Below, piece after piece: positions 36,672 through 48,216 of a stretch of 64,000 bases of DNA (positions are counted from its first letter, which is position 1; each line of letters begins with the position of its first letter). The DNA lies in contig NC_085055.1 in the NCBI RefSeq assembly GCF_963662255.1, forward strand, positions 2,666,602 to 2,730,601, read 5' to 3'. The translations under genes and the position numbers were made by a program. This stretch comes from Cinclus cinclus. Taxonomy: Eukaryota > Chordata > Aves > Passeriformes > Cinclidae. The notes under the pieces were generated by a model. The model searched no databases, had not been told where the DNA came from, and was given only the letters and a program-made list of their open reading frames with translations.

Positions 36672-39600
36672 AAATAAAAAAGTGCCATACAAATGTCTCA
36701 GTTAAATCATATTTTCACTTTCTATTTAATTTCATACCTGTGGCCTTGGAGTGAAAAGGAAGCTGGAAGGGTTTGGCAGAAATAAATTCCTTAATCTGGT
36801 TCTAAAATCCCGAAGAAACAAAGAGATGAGGAAACTGGTGTAGCTTGACATGCCAGGAAATGAAATGATGGCAAAATACACATATTTGAGAAAAATACCT
36901 GATTTTATTGTGCTGCCGTCCTAGAAAAGGCGGAACAGAATGAAGCAGTGATCATTTGGAACCTGTTATTCTGCATTTTGCTCATACAAAAGCTGTTGGC
37001 TGCGTGCTACACAACATTTACATCATTCACCAATGGGAATTTGAAAAGAATGGGTTTATTTGGAAGTGATATTTGCATGCGCACTCATAAGTTTTTCTTG
37101 CGGAAAAGAAATTATTCTCTTTAATACACGGGAGAAATGAGCTGAGTTCCCACCAGCATCTGTAGAAATGGAGTTCAAAAAGTCCTTGTGGTGTAGGAGG
37201 AGATTTGCATCTCCACAGAAAACAGGGGGCTGTGATTTCCCCCTTTGTTTAAGGCAGTTCTCTCTTTGCTTTGATTTTCTCTCCTGTAATTTTATTTATT
37301 GAATTTTCAGCTAATTTGGTTTCAAAGCAAGTGTGGTAAACAGGTGGAAAAAATACCCATAACTTTTGCCACCGTGAAGCATCTCTCACATCCAGGAAAT
37401 ATTTATGTTCTTAAAGAAGATAACGTTGAATTTTTTTTTTCTTTGGAGAGCCAGGAAATGATTCTTAAAAATGAAAAACAAAACCCCAAACCCTTTGTAA
37501 TGAGATGTATCTGTACATGTTGCATGGGATATTAGACAATAATTTATCCAGCCAGGAGCGTGTTCACCTATTTTGAGTTTATGAGCACAGATAGACTGGG
37601 AACAAAGCTCTGCCTTCTGAGAAGATAAGTGCTTTTTAGAGCTCTCTGGGCTCTCTGGGGTTTTAATTAGGGATTTTTATAGCTTTTGTATACGAGCTTC
37701 TTAGACCTTTTTACTTCAAAATAAAATTCAGATTTTTTGTGTCCTCCCTTGATCAATTTTAAGGCCAACAGTGAAGGTGGAAAGGATCTGTTTCTAAATA
37801 CTAATGAGTGCTTTTCTAAAAGGAGAAGGAATCTTCGGCAGTGTGCGTGGGGAGGTGTTGAGATGTCTGTAAAAGGCTATTTGGTAGATACAAAAATAAT
37901 TGTAGAGCATTTGTAATTAACAGAATTATTTAATTATGCTCCCAAATTTAGGCCTTGGCTGGTGAATGCTGCATTGTGGGATTGGTGTTCCATGCACTCC
38001 TCAGGCTGGAAGTGAAGTGTGTGCTCAAAAATAAAAAAGAAGCTGTGGTGACAATTTCTTAGCTGAAATCAGCCCAGGGGTTTTCATGTAATCCAGCAGC
38101 CATGGCTTTAGTTTTATGCTTAAAATGATCTTAATCATCTAGAAAACACTGTCTGCATTAGAATATTTTCAGCTTTAAATAATCACTGAAACATTGTGAT
38201 CAATTCTAGTCACTGTTTTAAAATATACATTCCGTTTTAAGTATATTTTCTATCCCAATATCCAGAAAAGTGGATCTTACCCCATTTCAGCTGGCCTGAA
38301 TAACACTTTTTCAGTCTTGTTCACTCTGTAGTTTCTGGGAGGCTTTTAAGTTTGTTTTGCTTTGCACTGCAAGGAACTCTGCAACTCAAATTTCTGAAGA
38401 ATCAATCTCAGAACTGCTCTTATTTGATGTTTTCTCTGGCCCTCTGGAGAAAAAGGAGAGGATGCTGATGGGACTGGTTGGAAAAATGGGATCTGTGGGG
38501 AAAAGAGAAGGGTGGCAATAGCACAGAGGAGCTCTGGAGTGACTTTTCATGGATAAAAAGCACAGAAGGTTTAACACCTGAGAGGATGAACAGTGAAGAA
38601 TGAACAGTTTAAAAATAAACACCTGGAGAGATTTTATCAGGTGAACATGCTGGATAAACATGTGGATGCATCCCTCAAACTGGGACAGGGTGGAAGATGA
38701 ATTGGGAGCGATTTTAAAGAAGGGGAGATGGGGAATAGATAAAATTTTTGATCTATTTAATAAATAGATAGGTTTAATAAAAGGTTTAATAAATTGCCTT
38801 TCACCAGGTTAGGGTTAGGGATGTGCCCATGGATTTCCTTCTTGCTGTGCTTGGTTGCAGTGTTGGTTCAAACCTTGTGTGACCCACAAAATCCTTCTCA
38901 GACACGAACCCTGGACAATCCCATCCCAAAAAATTGTCAAGAGCTTTTGGTTTTGGGACATAGTTGAGCTCATCCCATTTTTCTCTGTGTTCAGTCCTAA
39001 CTTTTTAAAATGAACCACCCAGGTCCCAAACTAAATGTTTCTTATGTTTTCACCTTACATTAATCAACCCCTAATCTTACAAAGAGAAACCTCATTAGCT
39101 GGGCAATGATCTAATCTTTAGAAACCCGAGTTTGATTGGCGTTAATTACACTTTTTTTTACTTCAGTGCTTAATGAGCTCTGCCTCGGTCGTTCCGTTCC
39201 TTGGCCTGGGATCATTGTCAGAGTGATAATTGTACAATTACTTTGTCATGCTGTTTATCTCTTTTCTGTGTTGACAAAAACCTTCCATTTCTTTACTAAT
39301 CCAGAAAATTCCTGGCTCTTGAAGAGGCATAAGAAGTCAATGACCATTAAAAAAACTTGCTGGAAGCCCGTGGAAAGAGTCTGTTTTGACCTTCCTCATT
39401 TATGGTGTCTCTATTTAAGAGCTGTGCTTGGCACCTTCAGTTCCTTTTTGAAAAGAAAGTTGACTCATCATCTCATGAACAGACTAAGCCACTTGTTTTT
39501 TGGCAAAATAACAGCTAAGTGACTACACAGTGAATTTATTTGGGTTAATTTTTCCCATTGTTATGATCCATCCTGTGACATAAAATACGGAGCAGAGGCA

Positions 39601-40098
39601 ACAGAGAAATGGTTCAAATACTGCAGAGTTTGGATAAAGAGAGATTTTTGCAGCTTTATTCCATGTGTGATTTGAAGATTCCAGAATTAACTGCTGTGCA
39701 TTGCTGAGCTTTCTGAACTTCAGGAAAGATGTTGTTCTACCTCAAAGGGGATTTTTAAAGCAGATGGTGAAAATCTTCACCCTCTGACCCTTCCCTATCA
39801 GTTTTCCATCGTTTCCATCTTCTGCTTCAGCTTCATGACTTGGTTACCAGTTTCTTCTCTCAGCCACAGATGCTGTCCAGCTGGTTTTGCTTCCCAAGAT
39901 TATTTCCACGTCATTTTTGTAGGTTTAGTTGTGTTTTTTCTGCTGTGGTCAATTGTCTTTATTGCTGGGGACATTTGTAACTTCACACGGTGAATCACAG
40001 GTAGAGCTCAGGTTAAGGTTTCATCCATGAAGCAGAGGCTGAGCCCTGAGTCTGTCTCTGGGCTGCCTTGGCTCCATCCAGGTCTGTCCCTGTTCCTT

Positions 40099-40249
40099 GG
40101 GGAAGGGGGGAAAGGGAAGGGAGAAGGGAGAAGGGAAGGGGAAAGGAAAGGGAAATGGAAAGGGAAATGGAAATGGAAAGGGAAAGGGAAAGGGAAAGGG
40201 AAAGGGAAAGGGAAAGGGAAAGGGAAAGGGAAAGGGAAAGGGAAAGGGG
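40099..40249 (+). repeat. (GGGAAA)n hexanucleotide array
   Basis: Degenerate G/A-rich units (40099-40175) pass into about 12 perfect GGGAAA units (40176-40249). The plus strand has many GGG tracts with 3-nt loops, a canonical G-quadruplex pattern, and is pure purine over long stretches. The many open frames here (KGKGKG, PFPFPF and similar) are artefacts. Confidence 0.97.
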
Positions 40250-43215
40250 ACACCTCCAGAGTCGCCCAACTGCAGCAGAGCTGCCAAGGAACAAGAGCAC
40301 TGCTCAGGCTCCTTTGTTCATCAGTCACAGTTCTGACAAGCTGCTAACTCACTCTCTCTCTGAGATCCCTGCATCTCCAGGCAGGAAAGGAATGACAAAT
40401 CAATGACAAATCACTCTGAGTTCAGGCAACAAGTTGATCAAAGCCTCAGCAGAGGGAACGCTGAGGTTCCTGGGGGTGGTGGGAACAATCCCAGCCTCCT
40501 CCCAAAATATCTTGTCAGCTCAGCTTTAGTCAGGCTTTCAAGCCCTCCCCACCCGAAATCCCGGCAGTCCAAGGAGAGAAGCCTCCAACATGAGTTTGTT
40601 TGACATCAAAGGCTGAGCTCCCACGTGTGCCAGGGCACTTTGCGTTCGCCTCCCCCTTGTGCTGCTCCTGCCGCTCTCTGTGTCCCTGTCCCTCTCTGCA
40701 GCGATGCTCTGACTCACTGCTGCTGACTTTGAAACTTCTAAAAACCCAAAACTTTACAGCTTTTCCAAGTGCTCGTAACTTGGTTTTTAATGCTTGTGTA
40801 CAGCCAGGTTTGGGCTACGTAAATTCTGGAGTCCCAGAGTCACTTGAGTGCCGATCCACATTTAGGAGAAAATGGCTTTTTTGGCGTCCCTTGGCAGTCT
40901 TTTTTTATGGGGATGCTTTGTCTTTTTTTTTTCTTCCCTCTTGCTCGTGCCCCACAGTGGAGGAGACAGCAGTAATACCCTGTAAAATAGAGAGAGCTGT
41001 TCGATGATGCTAAGGAACAGGAACGATTTCATTGAAAAATTCACCTGCTAAGGGACACTCAGTGTTTTATTGCTGTAGAGCAGGAACTGCAAAAAAAGCC
41101 ACATGGTGTGCCCCAGTGATCACCCACTACATTGTGGAAACACGGGATCCCACAGGTGCAGACTGTTGTTAGCAAATATTTGTGAAGGTTTTTTATAGCA
41201 GTGTAAGAAGACTTTAAAAACAGCAAGTGTCTGTTAGCTAATAAAGCATTTATCTTCATTTTTTATGGATTCCAGTGGCAAGAGATGAGACGTGCACGTA
41301 CTGGTGTTGCTGTCAGTACCAGTTTGGGTTCTTATAGCCTGTAATTAAACTTCTGTGGAAAATTCAAACCACCAGAGTGAAATTTGAATAGCTCTGATAT
41401 TTCGGTAAGTTATTTTTAGCCTGGAGATGTCAAAATGTGTATTTGTGATTCCAAAGCAAAGAGGATATTCCTGGGAAAAAGCTCTCAGTGTTGATGTGTT
41501 GAGCACCTTTGAGGTGATGCAGTGTCACATTTTGGTGTCCCTTTTATTGGTGGGCAGGACAGGGACTCACACTAGAGATTCTCCCTCTCTTTTCAGTGTT
41601 TGCTGTTGCCTTGACTCAGAATCCTCCCACACCAGAAACTCATCTGACTGAGCAAACCAGAATAATTTCCTTATTCGAGTGAGTATTCCCTTTCTGGGGT
41701 AATCCTGAGTATTAAATCCCGCCAGTGTTTTCCACATGAAATAAAGGAGTAGTCAGTGTCATAAAAACATGAAGAAAATCAACATCTAAAGCCACAAAAC
41801 TCAAGTTGTGGACTCCTGTTTCTCTGCTTGACCTTCCAGCAGCAGTAAAAATGCTGTGTCATGAACTTACCTATTAAAGCAATTTTAAACCACATTAGAA
41901 CTTAATGAAATCTGCTCAGGCCACTTATTTTTTCGTGTATTTGCTGTGTATCTAATGCCATCTTAATTAATTTTACCCTTAGACTGAATGGGTAATGCAG
42001 TGGAGGGACCATGAGGTGTGACTTTGTGCCACAGCACAATTCATTTTCGTCTCACTGCTGTTAAAGTTTGATGTGTGGAGGTTTAAATATAGTCCTGGAA
42101 CCCTCATACATTGAGGATAAAGAGTAAGTTCTATTTTTTATGTTAAAACAGGTGATTATAACACATAATAGGCATGCTGTTGAATTTGTTATTTTTATAA
42201 CTTTACAGAATGCCCAAAATTCATTTCATAGTTTTAGTGGCAGGTACAGGAATTTAGTTTGCAGTGCTCAGTTCCTTGCAAAGTGTTTATCCAGGGAAGT
42301 ACAGCCCCAACATCCCATCATTTATTAGACTGCAGCCAGCAGTATCTTGGAATTTACCTCTTTTTAAAAACATCCTGTGTGTCCATGTACTTAAAGATGA
42401 AAATTCATTAACTGTGTTGTAAATCAAGCTTTGATATTCTGAAAATCCAGTCCAGGGATATTTTTTTTCTATGCCACAGATTCATTATTTCAGTATCTTT
42501 TTTCAGAACAAAGCAATGCAATAGTAAATCAGCATTTCCACAGACAGTTCTTGATGCTGCTGGCTGCAATTTCTGTTTAATCACATGAATCAAAGGTGTG
42601 GCAGTGAAACTCCAAGTGACAACTCAGACTCATTCAGCTAAAAACCAATCTGTTGAAGAAAGAGGAGAAATCAAAGAGAAAATGGGCATGAATTGCACTG
42701 AAATAGCAGAACTCCATAATGATCAGCCTGGTTTCACATTTATTGAGCAAACAGACATCCAGCTTAGCAGCTCTAAATGCAGGAGCAGCAAAAACAGAGC
42801 ACGCCAAACACTCTTCATGGGGAAGGCAATGAAATATTTCTGGGGTTTATCCACAGAGGGCCACTCCTCAGTGATGGAGTGAACATTCTGTGAAGCACAG
42901 TTTCGTGTATTTCCAGTCAATGGAAAAACCTGACACCTAAAGCAGAGCTAAGGTGCAATTGAAATGTTTGAATCAAAACTTGCTGGCCCCAAAATGCACG
43001 AGGCCCAATTTATGCACAAAACACCTTGTGTTTTGGGACCTGTGGAGGGGATTCTGTGGTTTGTGGAGACTTTGGGTTTTTGGGGCATAATCCTTCAACT
43101 TCCTGTAGTTGGGGAAGTCTTGGAACTGAGCCCTCTATTTCCTCAGTCCTGCTCCAACCACTGGTTTGCAGTGTAACATAAAAGATGAGAAATGGGAGAA
43201 GTTGCAGCTCTGGGA
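40250..43215. other. Unique noncoding DNA
   Basis: No gene supported. The 40600-40720 stretch is locally C-rich and pyrimidine-biased, with a CACGTG box near 40622, but lacks other promoter features. A 135-codon frame there (40600-41007) has no recognised domain. Confidence 0.45.
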
Positions 43216-43390
43216 ATCACAGGATGGTTTGGGTTGGAGGAGATCTGAAAAATCATTCTTTTCAAGCTCCTGCCATGGCAGGGATATCTTCCACCATCCC
43301 AGGCTGCTCCAAGCCCCAGTGTCCAACCTTGGCCTTGGGCACTTCCAGGGATCCAGGGGCAGCCACAGCTGCTCTGGGAACTCTTCCACC
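43216..43390 (-). mobile_element. CR1 LINE fragment, 3' end
   Basis: Read on the minus strand. On the plus strand it starts 'atcacaggatggtttgggtt', continues 'ctgccatggcagggatatct', 'catcccaggctgctccaagc', 'tggccttgggcacttccagg' and ends with 'ggggcagccacagctgctct', the mirror order of the bird CR1 3' end. 5'-truncated, with no coding part. Confidence 0.93.
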
Positions 43391-44864
43391 TCTACTCTGC
43401 TTTCCAGCAAAACATCATCACAGTGTTGGACTTGCTGAGTCTGTGGGACCTGTGCCAGTGTCCATCTTCAGGAGAACTCTCCAGGTCCCACATTTCTCTT
43501 CTGGATATTGGGTTCCTTCACCTGAGAGCAGGGCAGCAGTTCAGACTCTGTCACCTTTCCTGGCCCAACACCTCATGCAGCCACTCTGTGTTTCCACCTC
43601 TCACTCTTTCTGGTAAAAATCTCACAGGTTTCAAAGCTCCACCTCAGTTTTTGCCTTCTCTACGTGCAGGACAGGGTTGGAATTGATTGAACAGCACTTG
43701 CAGAATCATTTTGTGGCTCCTGACCTTCTTTGAAAAGGTTGGAACTGCAGCCAGCCAGATATTGGTGAGCATTCTCTGCATCATTTTTATTTAAAATTTT
43801 CCTTTCAGTCTTATTATTCTCTCTCTGTGGTCTGTAAGGCCCCAATCTGTCTTTAATTTCTCTGGTTTTGAGGGATTTCTCTTTCTCTTCTCACTGTATC
43901 CATGATGTGCTTTCTTCTTTTGGAAAAGCTCTGTGTCATCCTTTCCTGCTGGGATTTTGGAATGTTTTTCCCATTTACATTTCTCTCTTTCAGGTCAGTC
44001 TCCCCTTACTGGAACAGCAGCTCTCTCCAGGCAGGTAAAACAATTTATCCTTCTAATAGTGTTGCAAAATACTTTTATTTTCTCATGGCATATTTAAATA
44101 TTATCAGCTCAAAAAAATGTCTCAAGCACTGTGTGAATATACAGGTTGCTAATGGATAATGTTTATGAATTATCCTCAATTTCTTATGTACTAAGCCAAG
44201 TCCAATTTACTTAATTATTGGTTAAATCTTACTCTAACTGTGCTACATTTTGGGTCTTTGATTAAACTTTTATAATAACTAATTGCCAGCCAAAGAGAAG
44301 GAAAATTCGGTGTTGGAAAAGTAACAAATTGGATTTTTCTGGGATAGTTTTCTTGTGTCGTGTGTGGTTAATCCTGTGAAATCACTATGAAATTGCCATT
44401 ATTATTCTTCAATACAGTGCCCAGAAATTCCTTACTACAATCTTTGCAGGTAATTTACCCCAGAGAAAACGGTGGTGTTAGAACACGATAAAGTGAAATT
44501 TCTGTGAAATCCAGTTTCCTCTTGCAAGCCACTCTCGCATTTGTGGGGCTTGGCATGGCAGCCAAGGTTTGGGATTTCTTATTTTAAATAAAAGTGCCCT
44601 TGACCACAATATCAAGGAAAAATATATAGGAGCAACAATGCAGATAAAATTATCTTAATTTTGCTGGAGCTACGGCAGGTTTTAACTCACCCTGAAGCTG
44701 TTTTTTGAGACAGGTAATTTCCATTTAAATAAAGACAAACTTGTTTCTTACAAAATGCTACATGTGAAATGACAATGGGAAAGAAAAGTATCAAAAAGAT
44801 AGAAAATTCTGCGAGGAAAGAATGAAAATGCTGGAAAACAGGAGTTTGTTTTGTTTGGAATGGA
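43391..44864. other. Unique noncoding DNA
   Basis: Nothing recognised beyond short T/C-rich patches. A 143-codon frame (43185-43616) starts inside the CR1 and has no domain. Confidence 0.5.
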
Positions 44865-45014
44865 CCAGCTGTGGCTGCCTCATCCCTGAAAATGTCCAAG
44901 GCCAGGTTGGATGGGGCTGGGAGCAGCCTGGGATGGTGGGAGGTGCCCATGGTGGTGATGATCTCTAAAGCTCCCTCAACCCAAACCACTCCAGAATTTC
45001 ATGATTCTGTGGAA
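44865..45014 (+). mobile_element. CR1 LINE fragment, 3' end
   Basis: 'ccagctgtggctgcctcatc', 'ccaaggccaggttggatggg', 'gagcagcctgggatggtggg' and 'tcatgattctgtgg' follow CR1 3' order. A short internal stretch ('ggtggtgatgatctctaaag') replaces part of the usual sequence, so the copy is damaged. Confidence 0.9.
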
Positions 45015-46895
45015 ATCACCTTTTTTAGTGTGTCTTCAGCACATGTGAGCTCCTAGGTCTCCTCAAACTGCAGCTCCATTGCATTCACTTGAAGAGCTTG
45101 ATTGCTGCAATCTGCAGGTCTGCACTGGAAGCATTTTTATATATCTATATATATATCTATATCTATATATATATATATTCTGGTTTAAAATATAGTGTCC
45201 TCAACAAAAAAAGGAATAATGCCTTCATTTCAAGGTGAATAAAACACAAATTTATCCTGATTTGGGCATTGCTTTGCAAGAATCCTGCTAAAATCAAAGC
45301 AATTGCATAGGGCAAAAACAAAACAGGGAAGCAAGCCCACAAAACGGTAAAATTGCTTAATTAAAGTGGAAAAACAAAAGTTTGTGGCATAACAGAGCCC
45401 AGTGTGATAAATATAAATTACAGAGCTGCAGATGAAATAAAATCAGTTCTCTGTTGTTCCCTCAGAATTTCCTCAATTTTTTTTTTTTTTTTTTTGGTGT
45501 GTGGGATTTGGGCTGGTGGAAGGGAATGGTGATGCCAGGGTAGGCATCTCAGATTCCTGAGGATGAGGAGAAGGGAGAGCTCAGGTGACAACATTCAATT
45601 TTAATGTCAGGAGATGAAGCTGAGCCGAGCTCCTGTGTTCCCGTGGGAGTGAGGCAGGATCTCAGATCCCTGGGTGTCTTGGGGGATTTTCCCACCTCCA
45701 GCCTTTCCCAGGGATGCCTGGCAGGATCAGCCGCCCCTTTTCCCAAACTCCCAGCAGGTTTGGGGCTGGCGGAACAATCCCAGGAGTCTGGAGCATCCCT
45801 TCATCCTGTGTGCAGGGTTGTGTTTCCTGCAGAGGTTTTTTAAAGGATGTTTTACCCTGGCACTTTCTGGAGCACATTGGATGGGGTGGGGCTGCTGTAG
45901 GTGCACGGCGAGGGAAATCTCCCCACATTTTGTTCACATGGCAGCACTTGAGGGGTACGTGTTGTAATTTGGAAGCTTGGATATGAATTCCTGAGGCTGG
46001 AAATTCCAAATGCTGGAAGGGGAAGAAGCAGGGAGAGGTTTTCCAGCCTGTGCCAGCCCACAGCAGCCATAGCCAGCACTGACCCTGTGACGCCTTCCCC
46101 ACCCAAAAATCATCTTGGGATTTTAGGTGGGAGCTGGATCTGGAGCAGCCCCTGTGTTTGGTGGAGTGAAAATGTGTTTGCCCAGCACCTCCTGCTCATA
46201 CTGCTCTGTGAAATGACAGCTTGCAGACATTCCATGTAAATGGAATTATTTTACTATGTAAATATGGGCAAATAGGGGCAGGTTTTTGTCATAAAAAAGT
46301 TTGGGCAGGTAGTGGTGTCTTCTGCCATAAATATAGGAAAGAAGTGCTGTAAATCCCTCCTTTATCAGAGGATTTGCTTCTGTGAGCTCCCAGCTGTGTG
46401 TGTGCACTGTCCCATCCATGACCCTATTGTCTTCTCCCAGGAATATTTTGGGATCAGTGCCCAGCCCTGCCAGAATGAACTCACAGTTTGGGGCAGGGTC
46501 TGTCACTGTCCCCACCATCCATCCCCTGGACCTGTGGCTGTGCTCAGGAATTATTTGCCTGCCTGTAATCCCTGAAATTCCCCAGTCTCTGTGATATTCA
46601 TGGCTCAGGATGTCACAGGTGTCACCTGTGACACAACTCAGCCTTCCTGGCACTTCAAATCCCTCTGACTTCTCTTCCCCTTGTTCTCTCAATTCCCTGC
46701 TCTCCACCCACAGGGAGATTTAACTGAGATGTTCAAGCATGAGGGGGTAGGGTTGAGGGCAGAAGGATTCCTCAGAGGTCGAGGTATGGTGCCAAGAAAA
46801 GAGGGGAGAACATGTTTCTATTTCTGCCTTCTTGTGCTCTGTCTTTAAAAATTCACCACCAAAACAACCTATGTTGTGTTGAAACATCTTTCTTT
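45015..46895. other. Noncoding DNA, moderately GC-rich from 45.5 to 46.7 kb
   Basis: Contains a TA/TATC-rich patch at 45137-45179, a 19-base poly(T) at 45477-45495 and the palindrome at 46611-46633. The 45500-46700 segment is richer in G+C than its neighbours. The 153-codon antisense frame at 46246-46707 shows no domain, and I do not call it a gene. Confidence 0.45.
46611..46633. repeat. Perfect 23-bp palindrome with E-box/T-box-like words
   Basis: Arms tgtcacaggtg (46611-46621) and cacctgtgaca (46623-46633) are exact reverse complements around one central T. Each arm contains CAGGTG (an E-box), and the centre reads AGGTGTCA, close to the T-box half-site AGGTGTGA. Binding is inferred only. 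Confidence 0.8.
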
Positions 46896-47116
46896 CTTCC
46901 TTTCCTTTCCTTTCCTTTCCTTTCCTTTCCTTTCCTTTCCTTTCCTTTCCTTTCCTTTCCTTTCCTTTCCTTTCCTTTCCTTTCCTTTCCTTTCCTTTCC
47001 TTTCCTTTCCTTTCCTTTCCTTTCCTTTCCTTTCCTTTCCTTTCCTTTCCTTTCCTTTCCTTTCCTTTCCTTTCCTTTCCTTTCCTTTCCTTTCCTTTCC
47101 TTTCCTTTCCTTCCTT
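46896..47116 (+). repeat. (TTTCC)n pentanucleotide array, about 215 bp
   Basis: Roughly 43 nearly perfect TTTCC units with small TTCC variants at both edges. It is an all-pyrimidine strand with mirror symmetry, capable of triplex (H-DNA) formation and probably length-polymorphic. The 175-codon KGKER-type antisense frame and the forward SFPFL-type frames are repeat artefacts. Confidence 0.98.
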
Positions 47117-48008
47117 AACTTCCCTTCTCTTCTTTCCAGAGAGACTTAAAAGGGAGGAGAACAATGATCTCGATGTGAAAATGAAATAATGGAAATTCTG
47201 CAGCTTCTGCAATATTGATAATTCCCTTTCACCCCACGGAGAGGATGGAGCTTCAAGAGTTGTCACATTTAAATTTACCAAGGGCTGCTTTCTGGGCAGA
47301 AATACCCAGCGTTGCTGTTTCTCTTTTGGTTTGTGGTATCTGAGTGGTGCTTTTGCAATGTGAGGATCACATTTCAGCACTCACAAATGTCTGTCCATAT
47401 ACCTGTTCATTTTAATGCACTCCACTTTGAGCTGATTTTCACCTGTTAATTGCAGCACTTCTAGATGCAACCACAAAACCACAGGATTTAGATGTGAGGC
47501 TGCTTTAAATAAACCCCAAAGTTACCAAGTGTCTGCTACCTTGGAGCAGCCCTCTAAAGTAATCTGTATTTTCCATATTTGCTCAGAAAAGCTGTGAGGA
47601 ACGTGGTAGAAGATTTTTATTTCAGTCTTCCTAATGATTCATAATTAACTTTGAGGGAAAACGATATTTTTAACTTCAGATTTGCATCGCACGTCAAAAC
47701 TGATCACTTACTCGTGTTAGAGCTCTGTTACCAAAATCCCACAAAGACAGAGGCTGTTTCCAGTCCTTGGTTTTCTATACCTGACTCCACAGATGGGAAG
47801 AGGGGATGGAAGCAGTGTCTGTCCTGCAGCAGGGACACTGAGGTGTGAAGGACAATTCAGCACTGAGTTCTGCTTTTCTTGGCAATTACATGAACACAAG
47901 ATATTTTAATTCTCTATTTATACTCGAACAACAAAATTGGCAGGATGACCATCAAAAAGCAACCCCAACCATAGTCTTGACCCCATTAGAGCCATCCAGC
48001 AGGGGAGG
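47117..48008. other. Unique noncoding DNA
   Basis: No recognised gene, RNA or transposon. Confidence 0.5.
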
Positions 48009-48216
48009 TTGGGGTGGATATTGGGAAAGGATCTTACCCAGAGGGTGCTGGGCACTTCCCAGGGAATGGGCACTGCCCTGAGGCTGCCAGAGCTCCAGGA
48101 GTGTTTCCACAGGCTGGGAGTGTTTGGGCTCTGTCCAGGACCAGGAGCTGGGCTGGATGGTCCTTGGGGGTCCCTTCCAACTCAGGAAATTCCAGGATTC
48201 TTCTATTCTGCCAGTT
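48009..48216 (+). mobile_element. CR1 LINE fragment, 3' end
   Basis: 'ggtggatattgggaaaggat', 'acccagagggtgctgggcac', 'tccaggagtgtttccacagg', 'caggagctgggctggatggt' and 'gggtcccttccaactcagga' match a CR1 subfamily whose 3' end reads 'ccttgtgggtcccttccaac'. It ends in an ATTCT-rich tail at 48190-48215. This is a different subfamily from the copies at 11.8 and 62.0 kb. Confidence 0.94.

Larger units (their letters stand above)
35881..40098. other. Unique AT-rich noncoding DNA
   Basis: No gene supported. The longest clean frame is 128 codons at 39136-39522 and has no domain I recognise. Two TTAGGG units at 38807-38820 are too few to call an interstitial telomere repeat. A 12-bp AGGTTTAATAAA unit occurs twice at about 38769-38794. 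Confidence 0.45.

Noticed and set aside
38807..38820. Two TTAGGG telomere-type units
   Set aside because: Only two units, expected by chance. Not an interstitial telomeric array.
39136..39522. 128-codon forward frame rich in hydrophobic residues
   Set aside because: Hydrophobic character follows from T-rich DNA. No signal or family match, and the length is not an outlier.
46246..46707. 153-codon antisense frame outside simple repeats
   Set aside because: No recognised domain, no splice or promoter context, and not longer than other chance frames here.
46853..47380. 175-codon KGKER-repeat antisense frame
   Set aside because: Pure translation of the (TTTCC)n microsatellite. Pentamers stay open because no phase contains a stop.
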